From NCBI GenBank assembly GCA_037043235.1, contig JAWRVZ010000074.1, forward strand, positions 2,317,501 through 2,381,500: a DNA stretch of 64,000 nt, written 5' to 3'. Below the pieces are notes generated by a model. It made no database searches. It was not told where the DNA came from and saw only the letters and a list, made by a program, of their open reading frames with translations. Every line of letters begins with the position of its first letter. The stretch's first letter is position 1. The translations under genes were made by a program, and so were the position numbers. This stretch comes from Rhodeus uyekii. Its lineage: Eukaryota; Chordata; Actinopteri; Cypriniformes; Acheilognathidae. Shown here in pieces: positions 11,116 to 19,317 of the stretch.

Positions 11116-11456
11116 GGTTTTATAGTAGCGCCGAATATTATATTCCTTAAGCACCGAAACTTCCTGCAGCACACCAGCACACGGGTTTCCCATTCACCTC
11201 CGTGAACATATAGGAAGAGGTCAATTTTTCTTGATAAATCCGACACTTTGTGTCCATTTTTATGTCCATTTCCATTTTTGTGTCCATATCCACAGATATT
11301 TCGATGATGAGGTTGCCAGGGCCAACAGGAAAGTGCATAAACTGACAGATCTGAACGCCACTCAGACCCTGAAGCTCAGTGCTGCCATCTGGTGTTAGCT
11401 CCGCCGAAAAAAAAAAAAAAAAATTAATATTGCAGTTCCCTTTCAGGGAACTCGAG

Positions 11457-11612
11457 CTGTGTCGAAGCACTAGGGGAAATAGCCTTGCGTGAGTCACGTG
11501 AAGATCTATGCAACCAATGAGAAGCGAACGCGTGTGAATGCGTCACTGCCGGCCGCAGCCGGTGACGTCATGAGGAAGAGCATAAAGCGCGTCTGAAACC
11601 GGGGCGCGTCAG
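11457..11612. repeat. DIRS left inverted terminal repeat (156 bp)
   Basis: It matches 16393-16548 in inverted orientation at every base I compared. It contains GTGACGTCA (a CRE-type site) and TCACGTGA (an E-box-type palindrome), so it may include promoter elements. The 22 bases outside it (11435-11456) are not part of the match and are instead copied in the internal complementary region. Confidence 0.93.
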
Positions 11613-11685
11613 CTCTGAATGCCTTCAGCGTGCTGTGTCTGTGCGAGAGTGGTTTTTGAGACTTGATAGCTTAAAAAATCAAAGA

Positions 11686-13149
11686 ATGAGTGTGAAAAGT
11701 GTGGCGAGAGATGAACAGAGTTTCAGACCGTGTGTTTATCCCTGTCCTCGTTTTATAACGGGCAGGGATACACATGTAATGTGTGTTATCTGTTTAGGAG
11801 TGGTACATGCACGGTCGGCTCTTGAGGGCGCCGGCTGTAAAGACTGTGAGCAGTTTTCTCTGCATGTTCTCCGCTCCCGCCTGGCGGTCTGTAACGAGGC
11901 CGCCCAGGCTAGTGTTCCCCGGGGTTCGGGACCTGCAGCGGCCGAGGCGTTGCGGCGCTCTCAGTCCTGGGGTTCACAAATGGATCTCGCTGAGGCTGCT
12001 GGGGTGGGTCCGTCCTTACCTCAGCCCTCACGAGACCAAACGGGTTCCAGTCACGGGCACTCCTCGGGAGATGTTCGTGCTGTGACTCCAACATTAGCTT
12101 TGTCGAGTTCCGATAGTGAGATGGACTTAGCTAGTGTTGACCCGGCAGAGGAGGCTTCGCCACTCTCCTCGCCGGCGTTTGAAGAGCTAGTTGAGGTTGT
12201 GGCGCGAGCTGTCTCTCGTCTGGATATTGAATGGCCGGCGGAGACCAGAAGCGCCCGTCCTAAAAGAAGTATGTTGGACGAGCGTTATCTGCCGGCTCGC
12301 GTCACTCCCCCGCGCCGAGCTATGCCTTTCCTTCCCGATTTGCATGCCGAGGTATCCAGATCGTGGGAAAAGCCAGCCTCTGAGAGAGTTCATACACGGA
12401 ACAGTTCGATGTATACGAATCTCGCAGGGGCTCAAAGCTATTGCTATGGGGGGATGCAGAAGGTGGATGAGGCGCTTGCGAGCTACCTTGTGCCCCAATC
12501 TGCGTCCTCCATTAAAGCTCCGGCGCTCCCCTCCAAGCCGATGCGCGTCACGTCGTCTTTGGTGGGGAGAGCGTACTCAGCCTCTAGTCAAGCCGCAGCG
12601 TGCCTGCACACCACGGCTCTGCTGCAGGCTTATCAGGCTGAGTTGCTGGGGGACCTCAACGAGGGCGGCGGTATCGGTCCGGAGACAGTGGCAGAGCTGC
12701 GCCGGACCGTGGATCTGTCTCTCCGGGCCACTAGGGAGACGGCCTACTCTGTCGGTCGCTCCATGGCAGCTCTGGTGGCTACGGAGAGACATCTTTGGCT
12801 CAATTTGTCTTCCATCAAAGATAGGGACAAATTTGTTTTGCTGGACGCTCCTCTGTCCCCTTCGGGCTTGTTCGGCGACGCCGTAAAAAGCGTTGTCGAC
12901 AAGTTTCAGGAGGCTGCACGACAGCAGGTGGCGTTCAGTAAAGTTATTCCCCGCCGCCCTCCACGTGAGACCGCCAGTCAAAGGGGGTCTCAGAGCTCTT
13001 CACACAGGGCCGCTCAAAAACGAAGTGTCGCCACCCGTCTTCCTCCGGCTAATCCCGGGGGGTCGGGGCGACAGGCTCAAGCCTCTGGCAAGAGGGGCGA
13101 TCTGAGGGCTGTCCTGAGCGCTAAGAAGGCTAAGAGCAAGCGGCCCTGA
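11686..13149 (+). CDS. DIRS Gag-like protein
   Basis: Putative structural/nucleic-acid-binding protein of the DIRS element. The frame is open further upstream to 11635, but the first ATG is at 11686, giving 487 residues. The N-terminus is rich in Cys and His (CVYPCPR, then VMCVICLGVVHARSALEG, CKDC), a zinc-binding-like arrangement common in fish DIRS Gag proteins. The middle is acidic and Ser-rich (LSSSDSEMDLASVD), and a helical region includes SLRATRETAYSVGRSMAAL. The C-terminus is basic (SAKKAKSKRP). The RT frame starts 55 bases downstream. No stop or frameshift is seen. Confidence 0.85.
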   Translation: MSVKSVARDEQSFRPCVYPCPRFITGRDTHVMCVICLGVVHARSALEGAGCKDCEQFSLHVLRSRLAVCNEAAQASVPRGSGPAAAEALRRSQSWGSQMDLAEAAGVGPSLPQPSRDQTGSSHGHSSGDVRAVTPTLALSSSDSEMDLASVDPAEEASPLSSPAFEELVEVVARAVSRLDIEWPAETRSARPKRSMLDERYLPARVTPPRRAMPFLPDLHAEVSRSWEKPASERVHTRNSSMYTNLAGAQSYCYGGMQKVDEALASYLVPQSASSIKAPALPSKPMRVTSSLVGRAYSASSQAAACLHTTALLQAYQAELLGDLNEGGGIGPETVAELRRTVDLSLRATRETAYSVGRSMAALVATERHLWLNLSSIKDRDKFVLLDAPLSPSGLFGDAVKSVVDKFQEAARQQVAFSKVIPRRPPRETASQRGSQSSSHRAAQKRSVATRLPPANPGGSGRQAQASGKRGDLRAVLSAKKAKSKRP

Positions 13150-13204
13150 CGCCAAGCCGCAACAAGGTGGTGTATCCCTGGAGCAGCTGACCAGTCAGCC
13201 CGCC

Positions 13205-15196
13205 ATGGGAAAACCACCCCCTCTGAGGAGGGTCCTAGAGCACTCCACCCGGGAATCCGGAAATCCCGGCCCAGTGGTGGACATGCCATCAGCACCAGAG
13301 GCCAGCCCCGGGAGGCTGGTTCCCCTAGTAGAATTCCGGGATGCGTGGTCACGGCTACCCGGTATCTCTCAGTGGGTCCTGCGCACGGTCACCTTAGGGT
13401 ACGCCATTCAGTTCGGGGTCTCACCACCCCAGTTCTCGGGGGTCCTACAGTCTGCTGTAGGCCCTCAGCAGGCTCTGGTCATGGAACAAGAAGTAGACAC
13501 TTTGCTGGCGAAAGGGGCCATCGAGTATGTACCCCTCGCAGAGAGCAAGTCCGGGTTCTACAGCCGGTACTTCATAGTTCCAAAGAAGGATGGAGGGTTG
13601 CGGCCCATTCTGGATTTACGTCTCTTGAATCGTGCGGTCAAGCGTCTAAAGTTCAAAATGCTAACGCTCAAACAGATCGTAGTGCAGATCAGATCCGAGG
13701 ATTGGTTTGTCACAGTCGACCTCAAGGACGCTTATTTCCATGTCTCCATCCTTCCGCAACACAGGAAGTTCCTGAGGTTCGCCTTTGGGGGAAAGGCGTA
13801 CCAGTATCGGGTGCTTCCTTTCGGCCTAGCGCTCTCACCCCGCACGTTTACGAAAGTCGTGGACGCTGCTCTAGCTCCCCTGCGGTCACGGGGCATCCGT
13901 GTCTTAAACTATATAGACGACTGGCTTATTCTGGCCCAGTCGCCGCAGTTGGCGGAGCAACATCGAGATGTAGTGCTCGCACACATAAAGGAGCTGGGGT
14001 TGAGGCTGAACGCCAAGAAGAGTGTCCTTTCTCCTGCTCAGAGAACCACCTTCTTGGGAGTCGTCTGGGACTCAGTAGCGATGTCGGCCCGGCTTTCCCC
14101 CGGGCGCATCCAAGTTATCTGTTCAGCCGTCAAGAGCATCAAGTTAGGCCAGCCACTCACTGTCAGACACTTCCAGAGGGTGTTAGGGCTCATGGCAGCG
14201 GCTTCCTGCGTCATCCCGTTGGGCCTGCTGCACATGAGACCCCTGCAGTGGTGGCTAAAGACCAAGGGGTTTTCCCCGAAAGGGAACCCGCTTCGCATTA
14301 TCAAGGTCACGGGGCGATGCCTACGCGCCTTGAGTATGTGGAAGAATCCTTGGTTTCTGTCTCAAGGCCCAGTGCTAGGGGCTCTGGCTCGGAGAGTCTC
14401 TCTCTCGACAGATGCCTCCCTCTCGGGCTGGGGGGCGGTCTTGAGAGACCGCTCCTCACAAGGTCTATGGAACAGTCGGCACCAAACCTGGCACATAAAC
14501 ATGTTAGAGTTACTGGCGATCCGCAAAGCACTCCGTGCGTTCCTACCGGACCTTCGCGACCACCATGTCACTGTTTTCACCGACAGCATGACTGCGGTTG
14601 CGTATATCAATCACCAGGGGGGTCTGCGTTCGCGACCACTTTACAAGATGGCGCGACAGATCCTCCTCTGGGCCCAGGGAAAGCTGCTCTCCATCCGGGC
14701 GGCTTACATCCCGGGGGTCCAGAATGTGGGAGCAGACGCCCTGTCGAGACAGGGGGCGAGACCAGGGGAATGGCGACTCCACCCCGAGGTGGTGGAGCAA
14801 ATTTGGGAAAGGTTCGGAAAGGCACAGGTCGACCTGTTTGCCTCGGTAGAAAACTCCCATTGCCCTCTGTGGTTTTCACTCACACATCCAGCGCCTCTGG
14901 GGCGGGATGCCGTGACGCAGGCGTGGCCGAGGTTACGCCTGTATGCTTTTCCCCCGATCGCTCTGCTCCCGGGAGTTCTGGCCAAGGTTTGCCGGGACAA
15001 GGTCCGTCTCACGCTAGTGGCCCCCCACTGGCCGTCCAGAATATGGTTCGCGGACCTTGTGTCCCTCCTCGACGGGGTCCCCTGGGAGATCCCGATCAGG
15101 AGGGACCTTCTGTCCCAGGCGGAAGGTTGCATTCTTCACCCGCAACCAGGGCCGTTGAAACTGTGGGTCTGGCCCCTGAGGGGGCCCAGCTCATAG
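13205..15196 (+). CDS. DIRS reverse transcriptase-RNase H with methyltransferase-like tail
   Basis: This is a 663-residue polyprotein. The start ATG at 13205 has a strong context (CGCCATGG). RT domain: FYSRYFIVPKKDGGLRPILD, VDLKDAYFHV (first catalytic Asp), LPFGLALSPRTFTKVVD, and YIDD at residues 236-239. RNase H: STDASLSGWGAVL, MLELLAI and FTDSMTAVAYI supply the acidic residues (about residues 400-480). The tail, from VDLFASVENSHCPLW to LYAFPP (about 541-585) and VAPHWPSRIWF, resembles the Dam-type methyltransferase-like domain of DIRS elements. FPP stands where an active enzyme has NPPY, so activity is doubtful (inference). The recombinase frame overlaps its 3' end. Confidence 0.92.
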   Translation: MGKPPPLRRVLEHSTRESGNPGPVVDMPSAPEASPGRLVPLVEFRDAWSRLPGISQWVLRTVTLGYAIQFGVSPPQFSGVLQSAVGPQQALVMEQEVDTLLAKGAIEYVPLAESKSGFYSRYFIVPKKDGGLRPILDLRLLNRAVKRLKFKMLTLKQIVVQIRSEDWFVTVDLKDAYFHVSILPQHRKFLRFAFGGKAYQYRVLPFGLALSPRTFTKVVDAALAPLRSRGIRVLNYIDDWLILAQSPQLAEQHRDVVLAHIKELGLRLNAKKSVLSPAQRTTFLGVVWDSVAMSARLSPGRIQVICSAVKSIKLGQPLTVRHFQRVLGLMAAASCVIPLGLLHMRPLQWWLKTKGFSPKGNPLRIIKVTGRCLRALSMWKNPWFLSQGPVLGALARRVSLSTDASLSGWGAVLRDRSSQGLWNSRHQTWHINMLELLAIRKALRAFLPDLRDHHVTVFTDSMTAVAYINHQGGLRSRPLYKMARQILLWAQGKLLSIRAAYIPGVQNVGADALSRQGARPGEWRLHPEVVEQIWERFGKAQVDLFASVENSHCPLWFSLTHPAPLGRDAVTQAWPRLRLYAFPPIALLPGVLAKVCRDKVRLTLVAPHWPSRIWFADLVSLLDGVPWEIPIRRDLLSQAEGCILHPQPGPLKLWVWPLRGPSS

Positions 15197-16197
15197 AGGC
15201 CGGTCTCTCAGCCGAGGTTGTTGAGACCATCCTGCAGTCCAGAGCTCCCTCCACGAGGAAACTCTACGCCTTGAAGTGGAAGCTCTTCACTTCTTGGTGT
15301 AGTGAAAGGCAGCTGAACCCAGTAACCTGCCAAATTGGCAAAGTACTGGAGTTCCTGCAAGAAAGATTTGTGGCAGGGCTGTCCCCCTCCACCTTGAAGG
15401 TCTACGTGGCTGCTATAGCGGCTTGCCACGTACCTCTGGGTGGGGTGTCCTTGGGCAGGGACCCCCTAGTCACTCGTTTCCTCCGTGGTACATTAAGGCT
15501 GAGACCTGCGGCACAGACCAGGGTGCCTGCCTGGGACTTGTCCATGGTACTCCTAGGCTTGTCCCAGCCACCCTTTGAACCTCTAGAGGGTATCTCTATC
15601 AAGTACCTCTCGCTAAAAACCCTTCTTTTGCTGGCTATCACTTCGCTTAAGAGGGTCGGGGACCTTCAGGCCCTCTCAGTGGCCCCATCATGTCTTGAGT
15701 TTGCGCCCGGGATGGCGAAAGCTTTCCTCCACCCGAGGCCGGGCTACGTCCCCAAGGTTCCCACTAATGTGGCTCGGTCTATCACGCTGCAGGCCTTCTG
15801 CCCTCCCCCATTTGACGATCATGAGCAGGAGCACAAGAACAAGGTCTGTCCAGTGCGAGCACTGGACGCTTACGTTCACAAGACTGCCACGTGGCGTAAG
15901 TCGGACCAACTGTTCGTTTGCTTTGGGGCCCCCGAGGGTGCCCCAGCTTCCAAGCAAACTCTGAGCAGGTGGATAGTCGAGGCTATCTGTCTAGCTTATG
16001 AGTCGGCCGGACATGCTTCTCCTTTGAGGGTCCGAGCCCACTCCACTAGGAGCATGGCGGCATCCAAGGCTCTCCTCTCCGGAGTCTCCTTGCCTGACGT
16101 TTGTGCTGCGGCTGGCTGGTCCTCGCCGCACACATTCATGAGGTTCTACCAGCTAGACCTCGATGCCGCCCCGGGAACCAGGGTGCTCTCTCAGTGA
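15043..16197 (+). CDS. DIRS tyrosine recombinase
   Basis: Integrase-like enzyme that would insert the circular cDNA intermediate without a transposase or DDE integrase. The catalytic set is complete: Arg in SLKRVGDLQ (codon at 15652), His and Arg in HSTR (16039 and 16048), and Tyr in MRFYQLD (16147). The N-terminal core-binding part has RAPSTRKLYALKWKLFTSWC and LEFLQERF. The frame is open from 13345 but overlaps the RT; the ATG at 15043 is the start I favour, giving 384 residues, but the true start or mode of translation is uncertain. It ends just before the ICR. Confidence 0.88.
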   Translation: MVRGPCVPPRRGPLGDPDQEGPSVPGGRLHSSPATRAVETVGLAPEGAQLIEAGLSAEVVETILQSRAPSTRKLYALKWKLFTSWCSERQLNPVTCQIGKVLEFLQERFVAGLSPSTLKVYVAAIAACHVPLGGVSLGRDPLVTRFLRGTLRLRPAAQTRVPAWDLSMVLLGLSQPPFEPLEGISIKYLSLKTLLLLAITSLKRVGDLQALSVAPSCLEFAPGMAKAFLHPRPGYVPKVPTNVARSITLQAFCPPPFDDHEQEHKNKVCPVRALDAYVHKTATWRKSDQLFVCFGAPEGAPASKQTLSRWIVEAICLAYESAGHASPLRVRAHSTRSMAASKALLSGVSLPDVCAAAGWSSPHTFMRFYQLDLDAAPGTRVLSQ

Positions 16198-16247
16198 GCT
16201 GGGACACACCCGGATGCTGACCTCGCTGAGGTGGCGTTGGCATAGCG

Positions 16248-16345
16248 TTCCCCTAGTGCTTCGACACAGCTCGAGTTCCCTGAAAGGGAACGTCTCGGGT
16301 TACTTATGTAACCCTGGTTCCCTGAGGGGAACGAGACGCTGTGTC
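16248..16345. repeat. DIRS internal complementary region (ICR)
   Basis: Two parts join at 16291/16292. The left part is the inverse of the first 44 bases of the element (11435-11478), and the right part is the inverse of the last 54 bases (16542-16595). No mismatch was seen. In the DIRS1 model, this region pairs with both ends to help form a circular DNA intermediate (family knowledge). Confidence 0.92.
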
Positions 16346-16392
16346 TTGGCCTCAGCTCCGGGCGCATCCGGGCCCGCTTCAGGCATTCATGG

Positions 16393-16548
16393 CTGACGCG
16401 CCCCGGTTTCAGACGCGCTTTATGCTCTTCCTCATGACGTCACCGGCTGCGGCCGGCAGTGACGCATTCACACGCGTTCGCTTCTCATTGGTTGCATAGA
16501 TCTTCACGTGACTCACGCAAGGCTATTTCCCCTAGTGCTTCGACACAG
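16393..16548. repeat. DIRS right inverted terminal repeat (156 bp)
   Basis: Inverse of 11457-11612, identical as far as read by eye. The outer 47 bases (16549-16595) are unique to this end and are mirrored in the internal complementary region. Confidence 0.93.
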
Positions 16549-16680
16549 CGTCTCGTTCCCCTCAGGGAACCAGGGTTACATAAGTAACCCGAGACGTTTT
16601 ATCTTCCGGGCCGGACTGAACCCCCTTGGCGGGCCGGATCCGGCCCGCGGGCCGTACGTTTGACACCCCTGCTCCAATTA

Positions 16681-17170
16681 GACCACTTCATTCTAGGGTT
16701 GATGCTGAGAGGCGTATCCATGCCTTTGTCACGTTGAGGCTTGATTATTGTAATTCTCTCTTTGCAGGGTTACCAGCTAACTGTATTAAGAGATTGCAAT
16801 ACATACACAACTTTACTGCATGTGTTTTAACGTGCCATCATATCACTCCTGTGCTTCAGCAACTACATTGGCTACCAGTTCAATCGCATATTGATTTTAA
16901 AATTCTGATTTTAACGGCTTGGCTATTGCTTACATTTGGGGTTTGATTAATCCATCTATTCGTTCTCGTTCCCTCCGCTCCACTGGCTCTCTAATTTTTT
17001 TTTATCAGTCTTGCTGTAAACTAAAATCTATGGGCAGGAGGGCCTTTTACTTCAGTGCAACAAAGTAGTGGAATTCATTACCTGCATCTGTTAGGGATGC
17101 AAACTCTTTGGATTGTTTAAAGCAGTGTCTCAAAACACATATTTTTTGTCTTTTTACAAAATTTTAACTA
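16681..17170 (+). pseudogene. LINE ORF2 C-terminal relic, right half
   Basis: It reads LHSRVDAERRIHAFVTLRLDYCNSLFAGLP, CIKRLQYIHNFTA and ITPVLQQLHWLPV, then after a frame shift RRAFYFSATK and WNSLP. These are the usual C-terminal blocks of CR1/L2-group LINEs. The 3' UTR follows to the ATT tail. Confidence 0.8.
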
Positions 17171-17339
17171 TAACCTATTATTGTGTATTTTCTTGTTTTA
17201 TTTTTTGTTGTTGTTTTTGCAATATTGTTTTACTTGAAATTTGTGCTTTGAATTTTAGAAAGGTGCACAAATAAAATGTATTATTATTATTATGAAGTAA
17301 GAAGAACACAGGGATGCAGGAAGAGTTAAAAAGTATCTT

Positions 17340-18660
17340 CTTCATTTTGAGGGATCTCACACTGCATCAATGATGCTTTAAGAAGTCTGCGAACCCGGTT
17401 CATTACTTCTCATTCTATTTCCAGAGCCTGCTTGGAGTCCACTAATGTGAGCAGTACCTCGCTGAATCGAGGTGCTTGAGATTGATTTTGTAGCCTTTTT
17501 CTACAGTCTGCAGAACCCAATTGCGACATGCTCGGCAGAAGCTTGATCCAGATTATCTACTAAGGGCACCAGCCTCTAGTAGGGGAGCGCGGGGACAAAC
17601 GTAACACTTTTTGGTTTTAGCCAAATAATGAACAAATTAATAGGGTTAGACAAACCATATTTTTATACAAACAACACACAAGCCTCTCCTACAAATGAGC
17701 ACTGGTTTGATGTTCGTCGGACCTGCAGTTTCTGCGCAGTATCACCAAAAGCGCAAGGAGTGAAATGTGACAACTTACCCCGTGAGCGGGGCTCGTTGTA
17801 ACACCATGTTATCCAATGGGTGTTCATTGGCTTATTTTTATTTCTTAATAAAAGTTGAGTCTTAATGATTATAAGCATAACTTATGAATGGAATATATTT
17901 ATTTTATTTTATTTTATTTATTACATTGTTATGCTTTGAACAATGTAATGACATGAAAAATGGTTTAATAGGTTAACACAATGCAAAATATATGATTATT
18001 GATGCAGCCTATTCAATGCGGCTTAGTTGTAACACCGCGTTACAACTAACCCCGCGCTGTCTTGTTCACTTCAGGACCGGCTAGCAGCCACTGTGTGTTT
18101 TTCACATCTTTCAAAATGGTACCATCTTTTAGCCAGGAAGATGGTAATCATAACAATATAAGATTGGACTAACATACTTTCGCACATTCTTTGAAAATCG
18201 AAAAACAACTACTATAACAAAAAATATTTTCATGCTTTCAAAAGAGGTTTTCCTGTGGTTCTCATCCAAATTTCGCTGAAATTTCTCGAAAGATGGCCAG
18301 AAGACGCATGCAAACAGTGTGGTGAAAAGCCAGTTAGCACGTCACATTTAAGACCGTGCAACTATCTAAAAAGTCTGTGTTACTATTTACCCCGCGTTAC
18401 TTTGTGCCCCGCGCTCCCCTATACGCAGAGTAGTCACTTCTGTGTCCTGAAGCATATTGGCAGGAAACAACAAACCTGACTGCTCGAATCTCCTCAGAGA
18501 GTGCAAGTGTCCCTGGTTGAATCCTTCTTCACGAGAAGAACAGTCCTCAGATCCGTTTTTCTGTTTAGAAGGCTTCGGGTTAATCCCAAATGCCATGATT
18601 TTACACTCATTATGTGGAGCTAGATGGCTGGGGAGTTTAGCTCGTTAGCTTTTGCTTAAA
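17340..18660 (-). pseudogene. Old, divergent DIRS-type fragment split by a TIR element
   Basis: On the minus strand, outside the 17582-18419 insertion, pieces such as RLVPLVDNL and WVLQTVEKGYKI-like wording resemble the start of the DIRS RT frame (compare RLVPLVEF and WVLRTVTLGYAI at 13316-13400). Several stops and frame changes are present. The 18390-18596 part is an open stretch (MAFGINPKPSKQKN) lying upstream in the same direction. This call is tentative. Confidence 0.4.
17582..18419. mobile_element. Non-autonomous TIR element with TA target duplication
   Basis: The ends are GGGGAGCGCGGGGACAAA (left) and the inverse beginning GGGGAGCGCGGGGCACAAA (right), each followed by GTAAC. TA dinucleotides flank both sides (17580-17581 and 18420-18421). 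Subterminal copies of ACCCCG(C)G and GTAACACC recur inside, near 17780 and 18030-18050. No transposase is visible. TA duplication suggests the Tc1/mariner-pogo group. Confidence 0.75.
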
Positions 18661-19317
18661 AGCTGCCACCTGTTAATTGCTTTCCTGAAATCTCTCGATG
18701 ACCATGTTCATGGTGTAATGAAAGAGGCCAAACTGAGCAGAAGGTCTCTTCTTTTCAATGATGTAAGACAAGTTAACCCAAAGGTACCTCTCAGTGGCCA
18801 CTAGGGCTGCAGAGAGACAGATCTGTGTCCTGATGCAGGTCTCAAACATCATCAGGTTCCACCCCCTTGGCCTAATTCAGGGGTTTTCAAAGTTTGGGGC
18901 GCGCCTCCACTGGGGGACGCCAGAGCATGCCAGGGGAGGCGCGGAGAGTTGTAAAAAATTATAGTCTAATAATAACTGGCCGAACGTGCATTAAACCGCC
19001 TTCATTTTACATTTCCCTGTGATGTCATTCTGTCGCGGTTGCAAGAGGCAGTGGAGCTGAAGCCTTGGTGGAGAGTAGGTGTGTGTTGACAATGTGTATG
19101 TACTCAACCCTGGGTATTGCCCCCTTTAACATCAAAATATTAAAATAATAGTGCATGTGCGGGCTGAAAAAATGGTCAGAATTTGGCTTTTTTCCATGAC
19201 CTTGCAACCTCTTTATGAAGGTTTGGATAGAAAGGAAAGCCCCATGGTGGAGGTAATGTTTTTTTGTGACATAAAGTGCACATCTAGCTTGCCTTTTGGA
19301 TGATGTTTAAAACCACT
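18661..19317. other. Decayed sequence with one hAT-like end
   Basis: CAGGGGTTTTCAAAGTTTGG at 18878-18897 resembles the terminal repeat of vertebrate hAT elements, and a GC-rich block follows (GGGGCGCGCCTCC). No partner end was found. The remainder shows no coding. Confidence 0.35.

Larger units (their letters stand above)
11435..16595 (+). mobile_element. Apparently intact DIRS1-like tyrosine-recombinase retrotransposon
   Basis: This 5161-bp element has the layout of the DIRS1 group: inverted terminal repeats, three coding frames and an internal complementary region near the 3' end. It has no long target duplication. The left end begins GTTCCCTTTC and the right end finishes AACCCGAGAC followed by GTT, so a GTT occurs at both edges, as described for DIRS insertion. 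All three frames are open and the key catalytic residues are present. Base composition is much richer in GC than the surrounding intron. It sits inside a hAT-type element and on the strand opposite to oprd1. Confidence 0.92.
9982..16671. mobile_element. Non-autonomous hAT-type element carrying nested Merlin-like and DIRS elements
   Basis: The ends are CAGGGGTGTCAAAC (left) and its inverse GTTTGACACCCCTG (right). They are flanked by near-identical 8-bp target duplications, CTCTAATT (9974-9981) and CTCCAATT (16672-16679), as expected for hAT. Subterminal GGGGGCCG / CGGCCC-rich blocks are typical of this vertebrate repeat type. Without its two nested insertions the element would be about 1.15 kb. 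No hAT transposase is visible in it. The host sequence is a LINE. Confidence 0.85.
9325..17294 (+). mobile_element. CR1/L2/Rex1-type LINE split by a nested hAT-type insertion
   Basis: The left part (9325-9981) and right part (16672-17294) belong to one plus-strand LINE. The protein sense continues from the LTFNSHFKNITKVAFF region to LHSRVDAERRIHAFVTLRLDYCNSL across the insertion. The right part ends in a 3' UTR and an ATT repeat tail at about 17280-17293. The left part is decayed and internally deleted between AAFD and the later conserved block near 9860. Confidence 0.75.

Noticed and set aside
11807..12498. Several extra frames inside the DIRS gag
   Set aside because: Shadows of the GC-rich gag gene in other frames and on the other strand.
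13345..16197. A single 950-residue protein
   Set aside because: The first 566 codons overlap RT in another frame and show no domain; only the part from about 15043 matches a recombinase.
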